From: Pseudomonadota bacterium
Lineage (GTDB): Bacteria > Pseudomonadota > Gammaproteobacteria > Steroidobacterales > Steroidobacteraceae
Reading direction: 5' to 3'
Length of the DNA: 6,057 bases
Assembly: GCA_021820785.1 (NCBI GenBank)
Contig: JAKADE010000183.1
Coordinates: 1-6,057, forward strand
Position numbers and translations under genes: made by a program. Positions 1 through 6,057 of the stretch are shown piece after piece (the stretch's first letter is position 1; the number at the start of each line of letters is the position of its first letter). The notes under the pieces were generated by a model. That model was not told where the DNA came from. It saw nothing but the letters and a program-made list of their open reading frames with translations, and did not search any database.

Positions 1-2
1 CT

Positions 3-215
3 GAGCGATTCGATGAACCCGTCGTGATCGATGCAGGCGCGCGGCGGCGCCTGATCAGGATGGTTGGCTCGTGCTCGCATCGCCATGACCTCCCGTTCCG
101 GAAACGGCAGTGGCGGCCGAGAAAGGCGGCTGTGATCCCGCTGCGCAGACCGGTTGGAGCGCCTCGCCCTGCGAAAGCTGCCGAACTCGCGATCCCGCTG
201 CCCGATGACTATTAA
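3..215 (+). CDS. Possible C-terminal end of an unidentified upstream gene (partial)
   Basis: A plus-strand frame is open from the window edge to a TAA at 213-215, giving about 70 residues that end in ELAIPLPDDY. The tail is rich in arginine and proline and matches no family I know. About 70 percent of its third codon positions are G or C, clearly lower than in the confident genes downstream, which argues against coding. In its favour, it is the only frame open from the left edge through this stretch on the plus strand, and the last residues (Ala/Pro-rich, then an acidic end) are plausible for a protein terminus. It may equally be a chance opening. Product unknown. Confidence 0.18.
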   Translation, partial: ERFDEPVVIDAGARRRLIRMVGSCSHRHDLPFRKRQWRPRKAAVIPLRRPVGAPRPAKAAELAIPLPDDY

Positions 216-341
216 GACGGCGACATCCGAATTTTGTTCCGGGGGCGCCGTACGTGTTCATCATCGGCGCCTGAACGGGCGCTGTCGAGTGGGACTCCCC
301 GCAGCGATGATGCCGGCCTTACGCGGCACCATCTGGGCATT

Positions 342-377
342 CCGATCCGCTTCCGGCGCCGATCAGCGCCGATCCGC
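342..377. repeat. Cluster of short CCGATC-type direct repeats
   Basis: The 9-mer GCGCCGATC occurs at 356-364 and again at 366-374, one base apart. The longer pattern CCGATCCGC starts at 342 and at 369, with a variant CCGATCAGC at 359. The array is non-coding by my reading and lies about 180-215 bases upstream of the first operon gene. It could be a set of binding sites for a regulator, or chance in GC-rich DNA. Confidence 0.3.
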
Positions 378-511
378 GCGCATCGCACCAATAGTGTGAA
401 CGGCGACACTGCACGCAAACGCTGCTGCGGGTTTCATGGCTACAGAACGTCGTGCATCCGGGCCTAGGGCGTCGTCCCGCCACTGCAGCACCGGGTTCGG
501 ACCGGCGAGGA

Positions 512-524
512 CGGCGGTACGCCG
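512..524. repeat. Perfect short inverted repeat upstream of the operon
   Basis: CGGCG at 512-516 and CGCCG at 520-524 are perfect inverted repeats around a 3-base centre (GTA). The element lies 19 bases upstream of the ribosome site of the TonB-family gene. It could be a small operator half-site pair or a weak hairpin in the leader. Such short GC palindromes arise often by chance in DNA of this composition. Confidence 0.25.
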
Positions 525-543
525 AGCTTGCGCTCATAATAAA

Positions 544-550
544 GAGGGAG
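544..550 (+). promoter_or_regulatory. Ribosome binding site for the GTG-initiated TonB-family gene
   Basis: GAGGGAG sits 7 bases before the GTG at 558-560. An in-frame TAA at 540-542 closes the frame just upstream, so this GTG is the first start codon available and the site fixes the start. Confidence 0.75.
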
Positions 551-557
551 ACGGGTT

Positions 558-2657
558 GTGGCCCATTCAGCTCCGAGTGAGTCTCGCGAATCCGCCGGCG
601 ACGCCGCCGGCGCCCCGGTGTCCGCCGCTGCGCGCGCACCGGTCGATCTCGCCGCGCTCACGCATCATGATGATTTCCTGCTCGAACTCGGCGAAGTGCT
701 CGGCGGCCGGGCCAGCGTGCATCCCGCCGACTCGCTCGATGCCGCGCTGGAGCAGCTCGACGGAGCCCGCGGGGGTCAGGTCCTGGCGATCGATGCGCGT
801 GAGGCCGAGAACGTACGCGCCGACGTCGAGCGGGCCAGCACGCGGAATCCTCATGCCGTCATTCTCGTCTTCACGGCGGCCGGCGCGGAGAAATCCGTCG
901 CCGCGGCGGTGAAGGGCACTCGGGTGTTCACCGTGCTGCCGCTGCCGATCGAACCGGACAAGACTTCCGCCGTACTCGATGCGGCACTGGCGGATGCGGC
1001 TGAAAAGGCCGCACCCCGGAGCGCTCCGGTCCGTTCCGTCCGCCAGGCCGCCGAGCCGCCGCGCACGCTCCTGCCGGCCGAACCCGCGGCGTCCTCCGCC
1101 GAGCCGCCATCCGCTGACGGGCGCAAGCGCCTGTTGCTGCCGATCGGCATCGGCGCGGTCGTCTTGGCGGTCACCGCGGGCCTGTTCCTGTTGCCGAAAC
1201 ACCACGCCGCCGCGCCGCATCCGGTGCTGCAGCGGCCGGTCGCGGCTGCCCCCGTCACGCACGGCGCGCACTTCGCTGCGCTGCCGCGCCCGGACGTCGA
1301 CACCTCGATCGTGCAGGGCCGCGTCGAGGATCTGCTCGTCAAGGCGAGCCGCGCCATGTTTGCCCGGCATTTCACCGCGCCGAAAGGTGACAATGCGCTG
1401 GTCTTCTACCGCTCGGTGCTGGCGGTGGACCCCACCAACGGTGAGGCGCGCGACGGTCTGCGCCGCGTCGGCAACGTCCTGATTTCACGCTTCAAGGACG
1501 CCATCAGCCAGGGACATTACAACGTCGCTGCGCTTGCGCTCGCGACTCTGCAGCTCGCGGACCCGACGAACCGTCACGTGCATCCGTTCGGCATCGAGCT
1601 GTCGAGTGCCGTGGTGAATCAGGCGCTCTCCAGCGGTCAGCTCGGCACCGCACCGGCCCTGATCGCCCAGGCCGCGCGGCGCGGTGTGCCGGCGGCGCAG
1701 ATCGCCGCGTGGCAGAGCGAACTGGCCAGCCTGAAGCACCACAAACGCACGCAGAAGCTGGTCCAGCAGCTCGCCCGGCGGATCGCCGCGCACCGGCTCA
1801 CCGGAGCGGCGAGCGCCACGAGCACCCTGGCCAAACTGCGTACCCTGGATGCGAGTTCCCCGACCACCGCAAACGCCGCGCAGGCCGTGATCAACGCACT
1901 GTTGAAGCAGGGGCGCCAGGCCGGCCTCGCCGGGCAAGGCGCGGTGGAGAGCCGCGCGCTCGCTGCGGCGCGGGCGATCGGCGCCTCCACAGCAGCGATC
2001 GCCGCCGTGCAGCAGCAGATCCAGTCGGCGCACACCCAGGCAGTGCAGAACCGGCTGCAGCAATTGCTCGCCGAGGCGCATGCGCGGCTCGATGCCGGCG
2101 AACTGCTGCAGCCGGCGAACGACAGCGCCGCGTATTACCTGAACCAGCTGGCCGCGGACCATCCGGACCCGGCGACTGCAGCGGCCATGAACCAGATGCA
2201 CCGCGCGCTCGCCAATGCGCTCGTGCAGCGCGCTGAAGCAGCGGCACGCGCCGGGCAGCACGCCGCGGCCGTCACCGATCTGGCCGAGGCGCGCCAGTGG
2301 GGCGCCAGCGGTGCCGCACTGAACGCCGCGGCCGCCGTGGTCGCCACGCCACGACCGCCCACGGTGGCGCAGCTGGCAGATGTCGCTCGAGGGCTGCACC
2401 GCACGCATTACGTTCCGCCCTCTTACCCGGAACGCGCACTGAGCCGGCACATCTCCGGCGAAGTGACCGTGCAGTATGTCGTCGATCCCACCGGGCGCCC
2501 GCGCCATGTGCAGGTCGTCACGGCGAAGCCCGCGACGGTCTTCGACCGTGCCGCGCTCGACGCCATCCGCCGCTGGCGCTATGCGCCGCCGAAGTTCCAT
2601 GGACGGCCGGTCGCCGTGCCGGTGCGCACCCTGATCCGCTTCGTTCTGCCGAATTAA
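558..2657 (+). CDS. TonB-family protein with an N-terminal receiver-like domain and a periplasmic repeat region
   Basis: The 699-residue product has four parts. Residues about 31-148 read like a degenerate response-regulator receiver: an acidic pair (D38, D39), D79 at the end of a hydrophobic strand (VLAID), T106 in VFTA, then VLPLPI where receivers have Lys-Pro, so the conserved lysine is replaced by L127. An Ala/Pro linker follows, then RKR at 189-191 and one membrane helix at about 192-212; the basic flank predicts a cytoplasmic N-terminus. Residues about 250-600 are Ala/Leu-rich helical repeats that resemble TPRs (277-345 and 512-585 are the clearest). Residues 618-699 form a TonB C-terminal domain with SYPERAL near its start and RRWRYAPP at 671-678. 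Canonical TonB is about 240 residues with its anchor near the N-terminus, so this is an expanded form. The anchor has no serine or histidine, unlike the Ser/His-containing anchor of ExbBD-coupled TonB, and no exbB or exbD is nearby. The GTG start has a good ribosome site. It is first in an operon, 13 nt before the kinase gene. TonB-family membership is secure; the function and the receiver-like reading are inferred. Confidence 0.85.
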   Translation: MAHSAPSESRESAGDAAGAPVSAAARAPVDLAALTHHDDFLLELGEVLGGRASVHPADSLDAALEQLDGARGGQVLAIDAREAENVRADVERASTRNPHAVILVFTAAGAEKSVAAAVKGTRVFTVLPLPIEPDKTSAVLDAALADAAEKAAPRSAPVRSVRQAAEPPRTLLPAEPAASSAEPPSADGRKRLLLPIGIGAVVLAVTAGLFLLPKHHAAAPHPVLQRPVAAAPVTHGAHFAALPRPDVDTSIVQGRVEDLLVKASRAMFARHFTAPKGDNALVFYRSVLAVDPTNGEARDGLRRVGNVLISRFKDAISQGHYNVAALALATLQLADPTNRHVHPFGIELSSAVVNQALSSGQLGTAPALIAQAARRGVPAAQIAAWQSELASLKHHKRTQKLVQQLARRIAAHRLTGAASATSTLAKLRTLDASSPTTANAAQAVINALLKQGRQAGLAGQGAVESRALAAARAIGASTAAIAAVQQQIQSAHTQAVQNRLQQLLAEAHARLDAGELLQPANDSAAYYLNQLAADHPDPATAAAMNQMHRALANALVQRAEAAARAGQHAAAVTDLAEARQWGASGAALNAAAAVVATPRPPTVAQLADVARGLHRTHYVPPSYPERALSRHISGEVTVQYVVDPTGRPRHVQVVTAKPATVFDRAALDAIRRWRYAPPKFHGRPVAVPVRTLIRFVLPN

Positions 2658-2670
2658 TCAGGAAGCCCCC

Positions 2671-4779
2671 ATGTTATTGTCAGGCGCTGATCGAAACCGC
2701 CGGCTCCTCACCGCCGCCGCCGGCATTGCGCTCGCCGCGGTGATGGGCCTGGTGCTGATCGCAGGATTCAGGCTTGCCACGCAGATCCGCGCCAACGTAG
2801 GCACGCTGCAGCAGGCGAGCGAGCTGGAAGCGTATCCGTCGGCCATTTCCGAGCAGCTGACCGCGCTGCGCCAGCGGCTCGACACGCTCGAGTACACCGG
2901 CCACGTGCACGGTGAGCTCGCCTCGAGCGTGCGCGGCTTCAACCACGACTTCACGGCCCTCGAGCACCAGAAGGGTCTCGACCCGGCCGCGATGCGCGCC
3001 GCCACTGCGCTATGGGCCAACTACACGCCGGTGCTCGCCAAGGTGCTCTCCTACCATGGTGAGCCCTACTCCGACACCGCCACGGCGAGCTCACTCTCGC
3101 GCAGCGGCAGGGTGTATTACGCCCATGTACGCCGTGCCGAGCTGTTCGCTCAGGCCAACGCCGCCGCCCTGCACCGCGAGCTGGCCGTGGTCAGTGCCTC
3201 GCTGCAGGCGCGCACCGCTGCGGCAGCCTCGCGCCTGCGCTGGCTGCTCTCGGGTGGCGTGCTCGCGGTGCTGCTGCTCGGCCTCGCGGCAGCCTACCTG
3301 CAGGTCGCGCGCGGCCGCGGTGAACGTGCCGCACGTGACGCCCAGGATCAGACCCGCGACATTCTTGCCACGGTGCGCGAAGGCCTGTTCCTGCTCGACG
3401 CCGACTACCGCATCGGCGCGGTCTGGTCCCAGGCCCTGACCAGCATGTTCGGCCGCAGCGATTTCGCCGGATTGACTTTCGAGGAGTTGCTGCGCGACAA
3501 GGTACCGCCCGAGACGCTCAACACCGCCATGAAGTTCATCAAGCTGCTCTGGGGCGAGCGGGCGCACGAGAACCTCATGAAGAGCATCAATCCACTGGGG
3601 CAGCTCGAAGTCTCGATGGACAACGGGCGTGGCGGCAAGGAAACCCGCTACTTGCAGTTCGACTTCCACCGCGTGATGGGTGCGAAGGGCGTCAAGCACG
3701 TGCTGTGCGCGGTCGGAGACATCACCTCGAGCGTGCTGCTGGCGCGCGAGCTGCACGAGGCGCAGGAGAATGCGCATTCGCAGCTCGACATGATGGTCGG
3801 GATGCTGCATTCCGACCCGCTGCAGCTCGGCTCGTTCCTCGACAGCGCCTCGGCGGGCCTGAAGCACATCAACGCGATCCTTAAGGAGCCGGCGCGCACG
3901 CACGCGGAGTTCAGCAAGAAGCTCGCGGGCCTCGCGCGCGAGCTGCATTCGATGAAAGGCGAAGCGGCGGCGCTGAACCTGATGAGCATCGCACAGCGCG
4001 TCCATCACCTCGAGGACATGCTCGCGGAGCTCAAGGCGCGCAGCGAACTCACGGGCAACGACTTCCTGCCGCTGGTGCTGAAGCTCGACGAACTGCTCGC
4101 GCACCTGCGCGGGGTACGCGAGATGACGCTGAAGCTCTCCTCGCTGCGCGAACAGCCGAGTGCGCCGGAGGGCACGCTCAGCACACCGGCGTTGCGCGTC
4201 CCGGCCGCCGGCCCGGAGGAGCTCACGGCCACCCTGCAGTCCCTGGCGCGCAAGCTGGCACAGGATCACCGCAAGGACTTCACGCTCGCGCTCACCGGTC
4301 TGGCGCAGTGCCCGCCGGCCTATCTCGGCACGCTGAAGGATTGCCTCATCCAGATGCTGCGCAATGCCGCGGTGCACGGCATCGAGGCGGACGAAGTCCG
4401 CCGTGCCGGCGCAAAGAACGGCGGCGGTCAGGTGCGCGTGGAATTCCGCCGCGTCGAATCGGGCTACGAGCTGACGTTCGAGGATGACGGCGCGGGTCTT
4501 TCGCCCGAGGCGCTCAAGCAAGCCGCCGTGCGCAAGAAACTCCTCAGCGAGGAACAGGCCGCGCAGCTCGACAACCGCGCGGCGCTCGCGCTGATCTTCA
4601 AGCCCGGCTTCTCGACACGCAACGAGGTGTCGATGGACGCCGGGCGCGGGGCCGGCATGGACGTGGTCGCCAAGGCGGTGTACGGGCTCGGCGGACGCAT
4701 TGGCGTGAGCACCAACCCCGGACGCTACACTCGCTTCAAGATCGCGCTGCCCGCGGTCGGCGAAACAGCGGTGGCATAG
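2671..4779 (+). CDS. Membrane-bound CheA-like histidine kinase (sensor, PAS, Hpt, HATPase; no CheW domain)
   Basis: The 702-residue protein has membrane helices at about 12-33 and 191-212, enclosing a largely helical periplasmic region of about 155 residues that probably senses a signal. A PAS-like domain spans about 230-352 (begins ILATVREGLFLLDADYRI; ends near GDITSS). An Hpt domain at about 365-485 carries the phosphoacceptor motif HSMKG, with H426 the expected site. The C-terminal ATPase (about 520-698) is clearly CheA-type: N-box RNAAVHGIE (N565, H569), DDGAGL at 605-610, IFKPGFST, then GRGAGMDVV (G658, G660, G662). The chain ends at the last ATPase strand, so the CheW-like P5 domain is missing, and I see no separate P2 domain. 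Orthodox CheA is soluble and works with CheW in receptor arrays; this one appears to carry its own sensor. The ATG at 2671 follows AGGAAG (2660-2665) by 5 nt. The CheY-like and CheX genes directly downstream are its likely partners. Domain calls are strong; signal and output are unknown. Confidence 0.9.
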   Translation: MLLSGADRNRRLLTAAAGIALAAVMGLVLIAGFRLATQIRANVGTLQQASELEAYPSAISEQLTALRQRLDTLEYTGHVHGELASSVRGFNHDFTALEHQKGLDPAAMRAATALWANYTPVLAKVLSYHGEPYSDTATASSLSRSGRVYYAHVRRAELFAQANAAALHRELAVVSASLQARTAAAASRLRWLLSGGVLAVLLLGLAAAYLQVARGRGERAARDAQDQTRDILATVREGLFLLDADYRIGAVWSQALTSMFGRSDFAGLTFEELLRDKVPPETLNTAMKFIKLLWGERAHENLMKSINPLGQLEVSMDNGRGGKETRYLQFDFHRVMGAKGVKHVLCAVGDITSSVLLARELHEAQENAHSQLDMMVGMLHSDPLQLGSFLDSASAGLKHINAILKEPARTHAEFSKKLAGLARELHSMKGEAAALNLMSIAQRVHHLEDMLAELKARSELTGNDFLPLVLKLDELLAHLRGVREMTLKLSSLREQPSAPEGTLSTPALRVPAAGPEELTATLQSLARKLAQDHRKDFTLALTGLAQCPPAYLGTLKDCLIQMLRNAAVHGIEADEVRRAGAKNGGGQVRVEFRRVESGYELTFEDDGAGLSPEALKQAAVRKKLLSEEQAAQLDNRAALALIFKPGFSTRNEVSMDAGRGAGMDVVAKAVYGLGGRIGVSTNPGRYTRFKIALPAVGETAVA

Positions 4780-4796
4780 GCGCAGGAATCCCCCTC

Positions 4797-5189
4797 ATGG
4801 ACACCGCACAGGACACGGGTGCGCGGCGAACGGTCAAGCTGCTCATCGTCGATGACTCGAACATCGTTCGCCGGCGGATCGAGCGCTCGCAGCAGTTCGA
4901 TGACCTGGAGGTCGTGGGCACCGCGGCCAACGGCATCGAGGCGCTCGAGCTGGCCCGGCGGACCGATCCGGACCTGGTCACGATGGACCTGACCATGCCG
5001 CAAATGGATGGCATCGAGTGCATCACGCAGCTGGTGCGCCTGAAGCCCGAGGTGCGGATCCTGGTGATCTCGGCCCTGGCGGACAAGGCGACCGCGGTCG
5101 AAGCCATGGAGCGCGGGGCGAACGGCTTTCTCAACAAGCCATTCACCGACCGGCAGCTCAATGAAGCAATTGCCGAATTGATGTACTGA
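4797..5189 (+). CDS. CheY-like single-domain response regulator
   Basis: This 130-residue protein is a complete receiver domain with no output domain. All catalytic positions are present: acidic pair D19-D20 in LLIVDDS, phosphoacceptor D64 in VTMDLTMPQMDGIE, hydroxyl residue S92 in VISA, and K114 in LNKPF. F111 lies where E. coli CheY has its switch tyrosine region. It has about 12 extra residues before the first strand. It should take phosphate from H426 of the upstream kinase and lose it through the downstream CheX. With no output domain it must act by binding a partner, which could be a flagellar or pilus motor, an enzyme, or the receiver-containing TonB-family protein; the window does not decide. 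The gene starts 17 nt after the kinase stop, with AGGA at 4784-4787 placed 9 nt before the ATG. The family is certain, and orthology to motility CheY is not shown. Confidence 0.93.
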   Translation: MDTAQDTGARRTVKLLIVDDSNIVRRRIERSQQFDDLEVVGTAANGIEALELARRTDPDLVTMDLTMPQMDGIECITQLVRLKPEVRILVISALADKATAVEAMERGANGFLNKPFTDRQLNEAIAELMY

Positions 5190-5219
5190 CGCGGACCCAC
5201 CGGCCTACAGAGCGCGCCC

Positions 5220-5666
5220 ATGTTGCGGGAAGAGGAACTGAAAACCTTCGTCGACGGCACCACCCGATACTTCGAGGTGGCCGCGCAGCAGCCGGCGAGC
5301 ATCGGCTCGCCCTACCTGCTCGAGGGCGAGCCGGCGATGCACGATTACACCGGAATGATCAACGTCTCCGGCAAGCGCGAGGGCGTGGTGTACTTCACCG
5401 CCCCGCGCGCGATGCTGACGGTCCTGCTGATGAAGATGCAGGAGAGCGACTTCAGCCACGAGAGCATGCGCGATCTGGTCGGCGAGGTCGCCAACACCAT
5501 CTCCGGCAATGCACGGCGCGATTTCGGGCACGATTTCGTGATCTCCGTGCCGAGCGTGTTTGCCGGGGAAAAGCCGCAGATCAACCAGCCGGCGGGCGCG
5601 CGCGCCTTCGTCATTCCGATCCACTGGCGCAGCCACTCGGCGAAGCTGGTGGTGTCCCTCACCTGA
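5220..5666 (+). CDS. CheX-family CheY-P phosphatase
   Basis: The 148-residue product matches the CheC/CheX/FliY phosphatase superfamily in length and sequence. The signature helix reads DLVGEVANTISGNARRDFG, giving D85-x3-E89-x2-N92, where the acidic residue and asparagine are the catalytic pair that positions water on the CheY aspartyl-phosphate. P111 follows 18 residues after N92. The N-terminal half (GMINVSGKREGVVYFTAP) and the C-terminal strand (IPIHWRSHSAKLVVSLT) fit the CheX fold. CheX proteins usually dimerise and shut down CheY signalling. Lying 30 nt after the CheY-like gene, it most likely resets that protein. The ATG at 5220 has only a weak ribosome site (AGAG at 5209-5212). The only nearby alternative would be a later start that shortens a conserved helix, so I keep this one. 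It is the last gene of the operon and ends 9 nt from the convergent regulator gene. Confidence 0.88.
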   Translation: MLREEELKTFVDGTTRYFEVAAQQPASIGSPYLLEGEPAMHDYTGMINVSGKREGVVYFTAPRAMLTVLLMKMQESDFSHESMRDLVGEVANTISGNARRDFGHDFVISVPSVFAGEKPQINQPAGARAFVIPIHWRSHSAKLVVSLT

Positions 5667-5675
5667 CCTCGCGGT

Positions 5676-6057
5676 TCACTGCGGCGCGCTGTCCTCGGCG
5701 AGCAGCCGGTAGCCGAGGCCCGCCTCGGTGAGCAGATAGCGCGGCTTGCGCGGATCGGCTTCCACCTTGGCGCGCAGATTCATGATGCACACGCGCAGTC
5801 CGCGCGTATCGCCGAGCCGCTCCGGACCCCACACCTCGCGGATCAACTGCTGCTGCGTCACGATGGCCCCGAGATTGCGCGCCAGGGCCTCGAGCACCCG
5901 GTACTCGAGGGGGGTGAGGTGGATCGGCCCGTGCGCACCGCTCGCGGTGCGCATCTCCAGATCGATGCGGACCTCCCCGAGGCGCAGAGGCCCGGTGCGT
6001 TCCGAGGCGCGCACGTTGCGCCGCAGGGCCGCGCGGACCCGCGCGAGCAGCTCCGCA
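5676..6057 (-). CDS. kdpE: KdpE-like OmpR-family response regulator, C-terminal part (runs off the window)
   Basis: The minus-strand frame stays open to the right edge, giving at least 126 residues that begin AELLARVRAALRRNVRAS, the usual linker after an OmpR-family receiver; the receiver itself lies outside the window. A GTG inside this linker (6012-6014) is therefore not the true start. The rest is a complete winged-helix DNA-binding domain: HLTPLEYRVLEALARN, VTQQQLIREVWGP, LRVCIMNLRAKVEADP and RKPRYLLTEAGLGYRL. The VWGP turn, the DPxxPRYLLTE segment and the short tail are typical of KdpE, which with KdpD activates the high-affinity potassium ATPase operon kdpFABC. The gene is convergent with the cheX gene, the two stop codons lying 9 nt apart. 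Since kdpE normally ends a kdp locus, kdpD and kdpABC would be expected beyond the right edge. Another OmpR-type regulator of the same subgroup remains possible. Confidence 0.8.
   Translation of the reverse strand, partial: AELLARVRAALRRNVRASERTGPLRLGEVRIDLEMRTASGAHGPIHLTPLEYRVLEALARNLGAIVTQQQLIREVWGPERLGDTRGLRVCIMNLRAKVEADPRKPRYLLTEAGLGYRLLAEDSAPQ

Larger units (their letters stand above)
1..557. other. Upstream region without a convincing gene; probable operon leader
   Basis: No reading frame here has recognisable protein motifs. Frames in all directions are short, arginine-, cysteine- and histidine-rich, and look like chance openings in GC-rich DNA. A frame open from the left edge to a TAA at 213-215 could be the end of an upstream gene and is listed separately. 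From 216 to 557 I see no tRNA, rRNA or CRISPR pattern. The visible structure is limited to a cluster of CCGATC-type repeats at 342-377, a perfect 5-bp inverted repeat at 512-524, AT-richer patches near 209-240 and 535-545, and the ribosome site at 544-550. The promoter for the four-gene operon should lie in this stretch, but no clear -35/-10 pair is visible. Confidence 0.6.

Noticed and set aside
513..531. Sigma-54-like element (GG followed by TTGC)
   Set aside because: The GG at 516-517 and GC at 530-531 are 12 bases apart rather than the strict 10, and the flanking bases do not match.
535..540. CATAAT as a sigma-70 -10 box for the operon
   Set aside because: It matches TATAAT at five of six positions, but no acceptable -35 lies about 17 bases upstream (512-517 is CGGCGG). 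Transcription from it would also start inside the ribosome site.
1485..2600. 371-residue open frame antisense to the TonB-family gene
   Set aside because: It is Arg/Gly-rich with no recognisable motif, and the plus strand encodes a coherent TonB domain here.
3091..4521. 476-residue open frame antisense to the kinase gene
   Set aside because: It lies wholly opposite a kinase gene with clear motifs and is Arg/Gln/Glu-rich with no domain of its own; a typical antisense shadow in GC-rich DNA.
5713..5728. CCGAGG-CCCG-CCTCGG hairpin as an intrinsic terminator
   Set aside because: The stem is perfect but no U-run follows on either strand. It coincides with the conserved TEAGLGYR codons of the regulator gene, which explains the palindrome.
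6012..6014. GTG as the true start of the KdpE-like gene
   Set aside because: The frame continues upstream to the window edge with a typical OmpR-family linker (ELLARVRAALRR), so the gene starts outside the window.

Overview
The window is high-GC bacterial DNA with tightly packed genes, GC-rich third codon positions and Shine-Dalgarno-type ribosome sites. The protein families (TonB C-terminal domain, CheA-type ATPase, CheX, KdpE-like regulator) suggest a Gram-negative proteobacterium, most likely a high-GC gammaproteobacterium of the Xanthomonadales/Nevskiales kind. That placement is inference from composition and gene content; no rRNA or other marker is present.

Layout: positions 1-557 hold no convincing gene, apart from a possible C-terminal tail ending at 215. 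They probably contain the leader and promoter of the operon that follows. Positions 558-5666 are a four-gene plus-strand operon with gaps of 13, 17 and 30 nt: (1) a 699-aa TonB-family protein with a receiver-like N-terminal domain, one membrane segment and a long periplasmic helical-repeat region; (2) a 702-aa membrane histidine kinase that joins a periplasmic sensor, a PAS domain, an Hpt domain and a CheA-type ATPase but has no CheW-like domain; (3) a single-domain CheY-like receiver; (4) a CheX-family CheY-P phosphatase. On the minus strand, convergent and separated from the operon by only 9 nt, is the 3' part of a KdpE-like OmpR-family response regulator that runs off the right edge.

How the genes may work together (inference): the kinase senses a periplasmic or membrane cue, autophosphorylates its own Hpt histidine (H426) and passes phosphate to D64 of the CheY-like protein, and CheX removes it. 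This is a self-contained kinase-receiver-phosphatase circuit with no CheW, chemoreceptor, CheR or CheB in view. The unusual part is the first gene. Its predicted topology puts a degenerate receiver-like domain in the cytoplasm and a TonB C-terminal domain in the periplasm of one polypeptide, so it could be a partner or output of the circuit at the envelope. This combination is the best candidate here for an undescribed system. The kdpE-like gene looks like an unrelated neighbour, probably the end of a kdp locus that lies beyond the window.
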